A stretch of DNA of 64,000 nucleotides, taken from contig JBAJFE010000060.1 in NCBI GenBank assembly GCA_037903355.1, positions 992,001-1,056,000 of the forward strand. Direction: 5' to 3'. Source of the stretch: Trichuris trichiura (taxonomy: Eukaryota > Nematoda > Enoplea > Trichinellida > Trichuridae). A program made the position numbers and the translations under genes. Positions 1 through 11,670 of this stretch are shown here, piece by piece (within the stretch, counting starts at the first letter, position 1; every line of letters begins with the position of its first letter). The notes below the pieces were generated by a model, which was not told the DNA's origin, did not search any database, and saw nothing but the letters and a program-made list of their open reading frames with translations.

Positions 1-1410
1 ATAGGTCTCTGCTTTCAACGAAAGTTGATGCATAGTAGCTTTGCAGCCCTTTTGCTCCTTGATGGAATGTAAATCGATCTTTGGGATGCTTAAAGCTTTG
101 CATGCAGTGTAACGTTGCACCGTTGGTTCAACAATTGCCCATCTGCCGCTTCTTTTTGCTGGTCACGCTGCTGCCTTATTTGGGGTGCATCCGTTAGCTT
201 TTCAGCTTGTACACTCAGCAGCAAAGAACAAATTAGGACTTGGCAGCAGCTGTTGCGCGGCCTCTTACTTTGTATTAATTAAGCAAGTGCTGGTCACCGT
301 CAATCGGTTGCATGTGGTCGTAACGGGTTCGTGGCCAGATGACGCGCGCTTTGTTGAAACGCCCACGCAATCGGTTGTCACTTGAGAGCCCACCGTGCTT
401 ATCAAGGGTTCCGCTAGGTCGAAATCCCACCGTAAGAAGCTTGGGGACGCGTAACGCTTACGCAAGCTGATTCATTGTTCGCCACATTTGGCATTAATAA
501 TTTCGCTTGAAAGGCAGCTGTCCCTGGTCGCCATTTCGGGTCATGTTCCGTCTGGTCTCCAAAGAAGGTCACCCATTGAACAACATGCTTTTTACTTTCA
601 AAGCAGCAAGTGTGCTTCAATGCGGTAGCACATTTTAAGGTCATTTTCACTTTAAATTTTACTACTTCCTTTCTAGGAGTATCCGCGAGCTTGGTAGTCG
701 TTACCTCTAGCTATTCCTATTCCAGAAAACTTTGTTCATTGCCATCTTTTCCCGCGCATTATCATAGCCATCATTTAGCTTGATGAAAGCTGCTTTGCCA
801 GAGTTCACTTACCTCAACTGACGGTATCATAACGTACGGCTGCGGTGTTGCGCAACTCGTATTCGTTCGTAGGGATAAAACTGGATAAGCAGCCAAATGC
901 AGATATTGTAAATATGTATATTTTATGTATTAGCGTAGTAGTGTATCTCAATATGGAATTGGCTGGTAACTGATGCATCGGAGAGAATGTTCGGGTAATT
1001 GCACATGTCTTCCGCCGTATAAGGCAAGCTGAGGCCAGCTGTGACCTTTCAACAATGCCCTACTCGACGTGCGACTGATCGTAACCTGTGACGCAAGGGT
1101 CATTGACGCAACGAACCATTTGTGCCTGATGCATACAAAGTAGCCTCTTTGGTGCAGATGACGACTGAACTTAGAGGCTTCACGGTTCGGTCGTCCGCGG
1201 CTTTTCTCCAACCTACGGAGACGCTCAACAATCGGTTAGCGTAGTGGTTAGTGCGCTGTCCATTTTCGACCGGCAGATGCGTCAGCGTCCGCATATGTCA
1301 CCATTGCGCAAAGATGCGACTCAATTGCCATTTATTCGCTTCGCGGGAACTGCCATTCAGGTGACAAAGTGTTGCACTGGCACGTGGTGTCTCATTTTGT
1401 CTCTACGCAG

Positions 1411-1607
1411 ATGGCCCTGGGTGCCCTCGATGACAAAGTTTTCCAAATACGGTTTTTCCGGCATTACGATTCGCATGGGCGCGTTGTTACGGCGACGAGC
1501 GACCCAAGTCGACCGCGGCAGCTCTTTTCGCTTGGCGTCGCTGACAATTTTTCAAACAGGCTGCGCAAAAAGGCCTTCCGCCTCTTTTCGCCTCCTTTTT
1601 TGGGTAA
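1411..1607 (+). other. Possible orphan coding exon (unrecognised)
   Basis: A pyrimidine-rich acceptor-like tctctacgcag at 1401-1411 is followed by an open frame that begins ATG GCC CTG. It runs about 65 codons to a possible donor at a gtaaac about 1605. The peptide is Arg/Phe-rich and matches no family I know. No second exon could be joined to it. It may be chance. Confidence 0.15.
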
Positions 1608-3141
1608 ACAGTTGGCTAGCTTTGCAAACCCATCGATGCCAACACGTGCTGTTCGTTCCTTGCATCCGCAAGAGGACGTTGAACTTTGTCCTTACCCTTT
1701 TCCGGCAGCACTGATGAATAAACATATTTTTTTTTAATTGGAATTTCCTCCGTCCATCCATGCGTGCGAAGGTTCACCTCCCTGCAATGAATTCTCATGT
1801 CCGTAGCGACCTTTATTGTTATCTACCTTGTATTATTTCTTCAAGCTTGAAAGGCTCTGTTTATATATAAGGTGTACGACGTCCATACGCGCTTCTTTCC
1901 CTGCTGGAAAACCCCATTGACTTTTTGTTTTTGCTTAGCCGAAATTCCCCATGCATAGCGGATCTTCTAAGCTTTAGACTCGACAAGTCGAGGTTCACCT
2001 CCGTAACTAGTGACTGCGATGTTGCTTTCTCGAATTTAATCAGTTTTGAATGATAAACACATGCGAAGCTCGCTGCGCGTATTCTAATCAGAATAATTGG
2101 TTTGTTAAAGGTGAAAGGCAGGTTGAAATGAATGAAGAGACTACGTTTTAGGCATATCGTAAACTTCGAGTTCGCTTTCGAGATTTCGGCCAGTTTTCGC
2201 TGCCCACGGAGGCGTACGCTGGGAAGTTCTTCAATGATCGCGTTTTGATGGAAATTTAGTTTGTTTTTTTATTCGCGCCCCATTGTTGCCACCTCCGTAG
2301 CGTGGCAACTTGGTCCATTGATGGTGTTAGGGCAAATTGAATGGCGTGTTCATTGAAAATTGGATAAAATTTTTCTCCTCTCCTATATTCAATGAGTGTC
2401 GCGGCAAAAAGAGAGAGTACGGCTGCATTTTCATCCTTTTGGCCAACCGCGCGACCGCGTGGGCAGTCCGAGTGGGCGACTTCGAAATGGAGCTGATTGT
2501 CCAAACTTTGCACTGCTCCTTTTTTTGCCGTCAAAACGCTTGCATGGATGCCGGTCTGTCCTGCAGGAAATGGCGAGCAATGAGAGTGTTCGCCCAACGC
2601 CTAATCGGATCAGCGAGCTTTTTGACGACCGGAAATGTTCTCTCCGAGATGGTCATTGCGCATTCCGGGGTCAGTTGAAGCTTATCGATTATTCTTTGCA
2701 AGGATTGCTCACATTGGTAACTGTTACAAATGCCTGGCGTCAAAGCTCTTTTGAGCCCTAATTCGGCGACTTGTCGTTTTTTTCTTGACTCATCCAAATC
2801 AAGCTGCATCGATTCCCGCCATTCTTTTCCCTCCTTTAAGGACTTTGCTTAAAGAAAAAAAAACCACGACGGCGGGCAGGGCGATATTTGAACCCAGTTC
2901 GAATGTCACCGTCCTTAGCCGGCAGACAGGCTCCATTCTGTGACGTCATAGACTGGCTAGAAAGTGAACCTTTAGCGATGGAGCGGGCGAATATGTTATT
3001 ACTGAATAATTTATGGGTTCCGTTAGGGGTTGTACTCATGTTACGTCTCGTCGACTAACTTTTGTTGGTGCGACGATCGAGTGAAATTCGAACGAGAGTC
3101 GGGGAAAAGTTCTCAACAATTATTCCCGTAAACCGGGTGTC

Positions 3142-3929
3142 CACTTGTCGCTTCTGTTGCTCTTCCTTTGCCGGCCAAAGTGTCCCGCAACGCTTCTTAA
3201 CGCTTCTCAGTCATCCGTTGTTGGATCGATGCAACGTTAAGCGTTGGTTAAATGGTTTATCTCCACGGCCGACCGGTTACCATTGGCACAGTGTGCGTGT
3301 GTGTGTTGCTTTGACGACTCCGTCGAGCGGCCTTATCGCTGCGGCAGATAGGTGGCCCAAAGCCGAAATTAGCGACAGATCCGTCCCACTGCCGATAAGA
3401 TCAAAAATGTTTGAACTTCAGGCCGACACTCTTCAACGAGACGACAAGTGGAAGAGAACGGATTGGGCGGCGCACCAATCGCTATTGGTTAGTCGATTGA
3501 TTGTGCTTGAATGTTTAGGTTTCAAATAAAAGCACTCATGCCGTGTTTTCACTTGAAAATGCCCAAATTGCGCGTTATCAATGCTGTAAGTTCTCAACAG
3601 CTGGTCAACGGACGTGCCGTTAAATGACTGGACAAATAGCTGCAAGTGAGATGAAATGCATTTCACGCAATCGCAATTTCGTCGATTGTTGTACTTGAAT
3701 TGGAGCGGCCGTTCCAACTACGTCTAATTCAGCAGTTTTCTATGGCCAGCCGTGATCAATGCAGTCCACTCGAATGATGGCGGCGATTTTAGCTCGTCCA
3801 CTTGAAAACTCCTATAGTAGGGCTCCCTCGACCGGAATGCGTTTACGTTCAGTCAGTAAATGCATCATGTCTAAGAGAGATAAGCACGACTCTATCGGCT
3901 AGCCATTTTCAAACCGTATCCACTTGAAA
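3142..3929. promoter_or_regulatory. Cluster of CACTTG sites upstream of the Scratch-like gene
   Basis: Six copies of CACTTG (either strand) occur in about 790 bp: 3142-3147 (+), 3445-3450 (-), 3550-3555 (+), 3643-3648 (-), 3799-3804 (+) and 3921-3926 (+). Three of them continue as CACTTGAAA. Random sequence would give fewer than one. CACTTGA is the core bound by NK-2 class homeodomains and is also an E-box, so this could be a cis-regulatory module for the downstream gene. Binding is inferred only. Confidence 0.35.
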
Positions 3930-4522
3930 TCCACTAATGGAACAGGCAGACGTGTTTAAGCAATTATTACTAAAGGCCAGCGGTCGAGAAGCCATCGTCA
4001 CTGCGGCTGAAACGATCGCCTTGTCCCAATCGGGATGGTAACCCAACGATGTCGATGATGACATCCGAAATGGCAACATTGCGTGTTTACCTTAGATGGC
4101 CTTTAGAATGAGCGCTCGTGCGCTGCTCTTTGCCAAAAAGAAAAAGTGTCTCCGGAACAATTTTGCGGTCAGCACGAGACCGGTCGAGTTGCCGTGAAAA
4201 TCTCACAGATGGCAAAGTTACCTCAGCGACCTCCATTTGTCGAGGTGAACCTATCGGTGACCAGATTAAGTCAACGCTTGCGCATGCAGACGACTACAAC
4301 ACGTAGCAGCTGTTTGTCGCCGTTGGATTGGCCAATGGAATCGCTTGACCAGGCCTCCGCCCATCGATTGTATTCGGCTCCCGATTAGGGAATACCGTTC
4401 ATTCATTAATCAGTGCGGCCAGTGAGAGAGACCTGTGGTTGCAATTTCTCAACGAGCTCTGGCACTCGCCAGCTGTATAGACGCAAAGGCCGACCGAGGC
4501 CATAGGGTCCTCCTAGAAGAGA

Positions 4523-6313
4523 ATGCAGAACGGTACGGCGCTTTCCGCCGGAGCTTTCAAAAGCCACGGTAGCAGCAATGGTCTTCAAAACGATGGTGCC
4601 GCCGACTTGAGGCGCAAGCTTGGTGTCACCACGCCAACTGGTGTCCCGGTTTTGCCGCTACTCGCCTCAGGATTGTACCCTTACGGTTGGCCGTACAGTT
4701 CAACACTGATGCCGACCATTAGCGCCCAACGAACACCCACTTACCCGTTTGGTCTTGCAAGCACTGGTGAACTAAGCTTAAGCGGCAGCTTGTTCCACCC
4801 TCCTCGACCGATGATTTCAGGCTTCAGTCGTCAAGTGATGGAATGGGCCAACTTCAATGCCAGCCTGGAGTTACTATTTGGACAATACCAGGCAACGGCT
4901 AAGGCAAATTACGATCGCTCATTTCCCTTAAGCCGCTTGCCTGCAGTCAACCCTGTTGCACCTATTCGATCCGGTGGAATTGAGGAAACAACCAGGGGCG
5001 GCGTTTACGCCACCACCGGCTCTCTTAGCGAGCATGTTGGTCAGCCGCCATACTTTTGTGCCAAAGCGTCTGACGCCAGGTCGAAGGAGATGAACCCTGA
5101 GTCCGTCCGACTTGAGACGATTGACGGTTCCTCACCGGCAGCTAAGGCGCTGCCCGCTGATGCAGGCAAGGAGTCCGAAGTTCGATTTCATGATGGAGTG
5201 ACCATTGGTTACACGTACGACGCTTTGTTCATTTCGGACGGCAGGTCGAAGCGACGCCTTAGCGGAACAGTTCACGGTGACGCTGACCGGCATCGGTACA
5301 CCTGCAATCAGTGCGGAAAGACTTACGCAACTAGCAGCAACCTTAGCCGGCATCGTCAGACCCATCGTTCGCTGGACAGCACCTACGCTAAGAAGTGCCC
5401 TGACTGCGGCAAAGTCTATGTCAGCATGCCCGCGTTGAGCATGCACCTGTTGACCCACAAGTTGGAGCATACATGCAAGGTTTGCTGGATAGATTATTTT
5501 TAAATCTTTTAGCACTCAACCTAAGACGCGCGTTAATGAGGCAACTATGTAAATATCCGTTAGATATTCATTTTTGAGGGTGTCCACTCGTTTCGACATT
5601 CTCGCCGTGGATTTACCTACTTAACATCAACTGGCTTTGTAAGGGCTTCCTTGTATGGCAGACTGATAAGTGCGGACGAGCCAGTCTTAACACTACAGTA
5701 TGGGTGGTGTAGTTTTCTTCTTAGTAAGGCCATTTCTTTCAACGGTGACCTTCTGGCCGACGTAGCGGCGTACTTCCCAGATATGAAGCTTGACCATCGT
5801 AAGCACGCCATTGCATCGTTGTAAATTTATAAATACCCTTTGGACAATAAGATGACCGACAGTGACGCTGAAAGACTGCGTCAAAGTGGTACATAATATC
5901 GGTTGTTACGAGCGGGCAGACCGGTTGAAGGCTGTGTTGTTAGGATGCCATCAGCTTAGCCGTAGTGACCGTGCGTAACATGTGACCTGTACGTATGTCA
6001 TTTCACCGTAGCATAAGCGTTGCTTCTGCTTCAGATTTGCGGCAAGGCGTTCAGCCGACCCTGGCTGTTGCAGGGTCACATGCGATCCCATACGGGCCAC
6101 AAGCCATTTGGCTGCGCCCATTGCGGCAAGGCATTTGCCGACCGCAGCAACCTTCGAGCCCATATGCAAACGCACATAAGCCAAAAGCGTTACAAGTGCA
6201 AGCAATGCGACAAGGCATTCGCCCTGAAAAGTTATCTAACAAAGCACAAAGAGTCCAACTGCACCAAGCCGACCAACGACGGCGTTAACGCGTCCACCGA
6301 TCCGTTCCTCTAG
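4523..6313 (+). CDS. Scratch-type C2H2 zinc-finger transcription factor (Snail superfamily, CES-1-like)
   Basis: Nuclear DNA-binding protein of the Scratch branch of the Snail superfamily; relatives repress E-box targets in neural or apoptotic cell-fate decisions. Exons 4523-5479 and 6035-6313 join in phase 0 across a 555-bp intron (donor in AAG|gtttgc, acceptor ttcag|ATT), giving 411 aa. The C-terminal part has five fingers. The first contains [10 protein letters not shown], the second [13 protein letters not shown], the third [11 protein letters not shown] (split by the intron), the fourth [11 protein letters not shown] and the fifth [11 protein letters not shown] ending C2HC. The second and fifth are Scratch-like rather than Snail-like. 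The N-terminal 270 residues are low-complexity and unlike known SNAG repressor leaders. An in-frame TAG at 4514-4516 directly before the ATG could equally be a splice acceptor, so an upstream SNAG exon may exist. A poly(A) signal AATAAA lies near 6544. Confidence 0.9.
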
Positions 6314-6559
6314 TCAAGCTCGAGAGATGTGAAAACGTCCAAAGGTTCCGAGCGGACGAATCTTTCATTTTGGCCCAATCGTGCCCGTTAATGCTGTTTT
6401 TGTTTTATTACTTGAAATTCTCGTCTTCTACCCTACGTGCAATGTCATCATTTTCGCTTTCACCCACTAGTCAACATAAATGTCCAAAGCGATGGTCCCT
6501 CAGCGCACTATTGGAAGCAACCAGTTTTTTTTACGCGACGTGCAATAAAAGTGGTGGTT

Positions 6560-9500
6560 TACGTTAGGGTGATCACTATTGGGCAGTGCCAATGGGTTCC
6601 CTTCCCCTCCTGATTCTACGAAGACGGTAGACCATCCGGTGTACGTAAAAGATAAAGTTACTTTCGGATAAGGTAAGTTTTACAGTTTCATTGAGCCTCC
6701 GTGGCGACGAGCGAATCCCGAAAACTTTGTTTTCCTAATTAGCAAAAAGAGTAGCATTCCAAGTTGTCTAGAAAGCATGTGATCGCAGGCGGGTGCGCCC
6801 CCTCCCTTAGAGGCGCTCGTTTGTTTAACAATGGCCCCTAAGTAGTGGCATCAATTCGACCGGCGATAGCACGATGGCGTACAGGCAGGAGTGCTTGGCG
6901 TTCACTTCCTTATGATCGGTTGGTCGTTTGTCAGCTTGCTGGAAAAACGAATTTCAATTTCGGCTTTGAACGACTATCCTCCAACTATGTTCAATGTTAC
7001 GACACGTAAGCATCTTGGCTAACCTCGAGGGAGCGCGGGACGATATATGGTATGTTCATGGTAGTTTTTTTGCTATCCCCAAGTGGAATATAACCAGCGA
7101 GCAATGTTGTATCAGCTGAAATGCGCAGCGTGATTTATTAGCTTCGTATAGCATCCTAATTCTTTAGTGGCCAAAAAGGGGTGAACTCAATTGGTCTTCT
7201 TTGGTGCGACCTCCTATAAGCGAAACGTAACTTGTAGCCGGCAGATCGCTTCGGCTGGTATTGGTCAGCTGAAACGTCGTAAAGGGAGGATGCCAATTAA
7301 TAATTTAACTAACAAGCCGTCCACGACTGCGTCAAATAGCTACTAATGGAAATTTTGAAGAGCAACTGGTCGCTATAATGCCGCTACAGCTTCGATGAAT
7401 TACTGCCGCTTCGTCTGTCAACTGCGGGTGTAACTTCGTTTTGACAACCCTATTTGACAAGACATGATGACAAGAGGAAGCGTAAATATTTTTTTCCCGA
7501 TGACGCTTCGCGACTAACCAACTGGCAACATCGTGTGACGAAGAAAAATGATCAACTTGGTTTCCGGTCGAACGCGGTTAGCGAATCCCGAATGTTTTGA
7601 AAACAAGCAGCCTGCCGCCCGTTATTTCACTGTTGCATGCCGTGAATACGCTTACTTTCGAATCTGAGGGCAAATTGCAGCGCGAAAAAGGGAATGCGAT
7701 ACGAAGAGTCGTTGAAGATAGATTTTGTCTCACGTACCCACTTTGAGACAACCTTAAGTGTACTCGTGGCGAAAGCGGCGCCTCACGCAGCTCACCAAGA
7801 TCGACTTGTCGATAAACACACTTGCCTTGAATGATGAATGGCCAAAATGTAACGCCATGTAAGGCTGTTCTCGGTGGGAAAATCGGTTGTCTCATTCTTG
7901 CGCACAAAAAGTTGTACGATAATGGATGACTTATAATGGCGTTGTATTAACACAAATCAAAGAATGACCCATTCATATTAAGTTTCTACGCGCAAACCTA
8001 TAGTAAACGCAGAGCATTCAAAAAGTCAACTGAATGGCTGATTTATTAATTATTTCGTTTTTCAGTTCGGCAAACTGATTTATCTTTTTTTCCACGCGCG
8101 AAAGAAAGAGATGAGCCTTGCATAAACGCGGCTTACTAACGCCTTTTTGTGAAGGACGCGTTAATGTACCTATCCTAATTTGCGTATAGCAACGGAAGGC
8201 ATGGAGGAAGTGTCATATTTTTCGATTGCAAAGAGTCCGTTCAAATCCTACAGGCGAATTGCATTTGTGCTAGTGACAAGCGCTGATTGAGCTTCCTACA
8301 GGGACACTACTTCGGCAGGGTGAACTGACCGACGGTTCCAACAAAAACGATTTGCTTATTTCATTTCATGTTCAAAATTGCACACGCAGGGATGCTGCGC
8401 TTAATTTAATCGACGCTCAGAATTTATTTCTTTTTCAAACAATGGCTGGCAAAGGAGTTGAGATGTGTTCGCGCGCTGACATATGGATGATCCTAACGCG
8501 ATGAATACAATTGCGACTTCGAGTAGAAGAAGGGTGTTACAGTTTGATATGCAAAAATTATATCTGCTCAAATTTTGGTGCGCAACTTTTGATATGCATT
8601 TTGTAACGACGTCTGTCGTCAAGGAAATGCGCAGCTCAACAAACTGGACATAAGCTTTCCGTGGTAACGGATTCTTCATTAACATTGATAAACGAAGTGT
8701 TTCAGTTCTAAGGGAAACCATTATCTGATATGGCGCTTTTCAGAGTTAAGACGCTGAAAAAATGGTGATTCGAAAGTCGTCGTAAGCAAAGAATAGTGTC
8801 AAGAATGATGCAGCTTGTTTGGAAAATGAGTTTGAGCAATTACTTTGCCTACTTTTTTAAAATCGAGTATATTGAAACATATTTTTTTAAAACGTAATTT
8901 AGAAAGGTACCATTTGAAATTTGAGGTGGATAATTTCTTTTGCCCATAGGAAATAAACATACATCATCAACGTACTTTAACTCTGCCGTTATTAATACTT
9001 TGCAACACGTTGCAGCGAGCCGCAGCGAAAACGTCTTGTACCGACCCGAAGACGGAACATGTGCTGTAGTCTCGACACTCTGTGCTTTTTGACCTTTACT
9101 TTTTTGTGAAATAGTAATGATAAAATTCGAAAAACTACTTTTGAAAATGTTCCCTTTTCAACGTGATTACTGCAACAATGTATTTCTGGACGAGCCTTTA
9201 GTTAATGTTAAAGAATGATGAAGCTTCTGAGAATCACTTGGTCTTGTAGGCTGTATCATTCTTTGACGTTTATTAACGACTCACTTTCCACTGAAAATGT
9301 ACTTTGTTTGTATAGACGAGAATTCAGTAGAGGGGAGAACTTGTGACCTGCTGTCAGAGTCGCATGTATGACTCATCTATATGCAAGTTTAAAATTTTCA
9401 ACAGACCATTCCAAAGAATTCCGTTTTCGAGTTATCTATTAGCATTAGCAAGCTTAATGAAGAGTAATTAAACATCTGTGCGAATGGCTATGCAAAAAAC

Positions 9501-11670
9501 CATTTTTAATAATAACTAAACATTGCACCAATTGGTGCATTGCTGTGGCTTCAAACGATCACGCAGTTTTGCTTTTGCGGCGCTGAAAGGTGAGACCTTT
9601 TTCTTGGCATTTTCCTCGTTCAAAAGTGGAAACGCGAAGTGCCTCCGCATAATTTTTTTGTTAATGAATTAAATGATCGACAAAGACTGGTTTCTGTCGT
9701 ATGCGTTTACGTAGGCTTGGCGTACTAATAAATTCCTATAAATTGCAATTTTATGTACACGGTAACGTGATGCGTATACCAGCGTGTAAAGGCAATGGAC
9801 TGCTCTCTACGTCCACCAATTATTCGTTCACTGTTATATTCTGAAGTTCACCGTAATTCAGAAATATCTATTCCTTCATAACAGGCGTTTCTAACGGTAT
9901 ATAAGTTATTTACAAGGAAGTCTGATGTATGCGAAGCTGTCAAGATTAATCCCTTAAGTTTCATCTCTTATATAAGCAGCATTTTTTAAACATTAATGAG
10001 CTACAAAAATGATAACTTCATAATTCATGCAAGCTATGCCTAGCGAGCAGCTGAAAAATGGAATGGACAAAAAAGCGGATGTGAAAATCAGAAATCAATT
10101 ATTTGCCTTGCTGGTTTTTATTTCCATTTTAAGTTTCGCTTTTCCCTTCTTATTTTTGCTTTACTTGGATTAGATCATCGTTTCAGTTAAAAATGTTTAA
10201 TTTCTATGTAACTGTATTGGCGTATATTCTTGTTTGTTATTATTGTATGGCATTACTTTTGGAAATGCTTTATTTAAATTATTCCACCTTAGTACGTTTG
10301 TTTCTGTCATCTTCAGTTACATTCCATTGGTTGCGTTTGCAGGCTGAATGAATAGTACTTCCAAGAAAGGTGGATGTTGTCTGTTCAAGCTCGTATCTTT
10401 TCTCCTTCAATTTGAAACATTCTCCCGAAATAACATCTATGTTGCCTTGGCATTACTCTCTGATGACGAGGAAATCCCCGCAAGCCGCGCGAGTTGAAAG
10501 CCTTTTATGGAAACAGAAAGGGTTCGGCTGCTGTAAAAGAATACTTTAAAATAATAACTATAAAAATGTCCCAATTATACGGCATGTGCCGAGGAAACAT
10601 TCTTGAAACATGATGTTGCCATTGCAGTTTTCTTGTCACTAGACTGAATAGTTCAAGCTTTCCATGAACAGGTAAGCACCTTGGATGACGTACTTACTGT
10701 TAAATCTTATTCCGGTCTACGTTTGCTAACAGTAACCAGCATTGACTGCAAACTGTATGCAACAAGCGGATTTCGAAATAAGCTTTCCAAAGTTCCCAAT
10801 TCCTCCGCTTTTCAGGTATGCGGAAAACAAAGGGCCACCTTCAAATAATTCTGAAATGTTGCGACACCTTATTTGGTTAGGAAAGAAGCTCTTATGCGGA
10901 ATGACATCGTGGACCGGTAACTGTTCTAAGAAGAAGTGAATACTCTGAAAAGTACGTACTTTAAAAACGCCTATTGTTTATACATTGAGTATGACATAAG
11001 AAAGTTCCCCAGATTTGTCCTAAGGCGTCAAACAAAAGCTTATTAAGGGTTGAATTGTAAAATAAAAGAATGAATAGGTTATATAGCAGAATAATTGTTA
11101 AAATGAATAGTACTAAGCATACGAAAGAAACAAGTCTGACCAATCGATGAAAAGATGACAAGCATTCAGAATTAACGGGCTTATTTCAACCTCAGTGTTT
11201 AGCATCTTTACATCTGCCACTTTTCACCCTTTCTATGCATATAGGCTTCTTAAATACGCAGTCCTTTTATATGCTTCTGTTTTCTGCAAAATTTACATGT
11301 CATGTTTTGTCCTATGAAACGTTAACAGTTTGATTCATGTACGTATTAGCATAAAGCAGAAAAAAATATATATAATGAACGTCCTGCTCATTAACACCTA
11401 GGCAGTGGAAAAGCAGCATATCTTAAAGCAGTGCTGCGAGCAGTCTGTCAGGACAGTAAACAGTGATCCCATTAAAGGGATTGCTTCCCGGATTCTCTCC
11501 CATTAGCAAAATGTAGGAGATATCAATGCGTAAACATTCTCTCAACCCAGTGATAAACAAGTAAATAAGCAAGTATACCCTGGTAGGTACAGCAGCATAA
11601 ACAAACGATTTTCATTTAGAGTGGATGAAGAACGCATTCAGTTAAAGTGGATCATTTGGTTTCAGTAGAA
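6560..11670. other. AT-rich intergenic region, no gene seen
   Basis: About 5 kb with only short random open frames on both strands. I found no domain motif, no RNA gene signature and no clear repeat array. It separates the Scratch-like gene from the first pepsin-fold paralogue. Confidence 0.5.

Larger units (their letters stand above)
1..4522. other. Long noncoding region upstream of the Scratch-like gene
   Basis: I recognise no gene here. Open frames are short and lack family motifs. Two things stand out: a possible orphan exon at about 1411-1607 and a cluster of CACTTG E-box/NK-2-like sites at 3142-3929 (both described separately). The region may hold 5' exons and enhancers of the zinc-finger gene that starts at 4523, but that is inference. 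Confidence 0.5.

Noticed and set aside
1225..1300. tRNA-like A box (TTAGCGTAGTGGTTAGTGCGC)
   Set aside because: No matching B box (GGTTCGA) or foldable acceptor stem follows. At most a tRNA-derived relic.
1244..1714. 156-codon open frame on the plus strand
   Set aside because: Begins with a non-ATG codon and has no family resemblance. Only the alternative frame with an acceptor is kept, at low confidence.
2256..2809. Several overlapping open frames of 90-120 codons on both strands
   Set aside because: Mutually overlapping, no domain motifs and no consistent splice partners; typical of chance frames.
2855..2915. Minus-strand GGGTTCAAAT B-box-like motif followed by a T-run
   Set aside because: The T arm does not pair and there is no A box at the right distance, so it is not called as a tRNA or SINE.
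7578..8721. Minus-strand open frames of about 105 codons
   Set aside because: No motif, no ATG context and no splice partners in a long AT-rich stretch.
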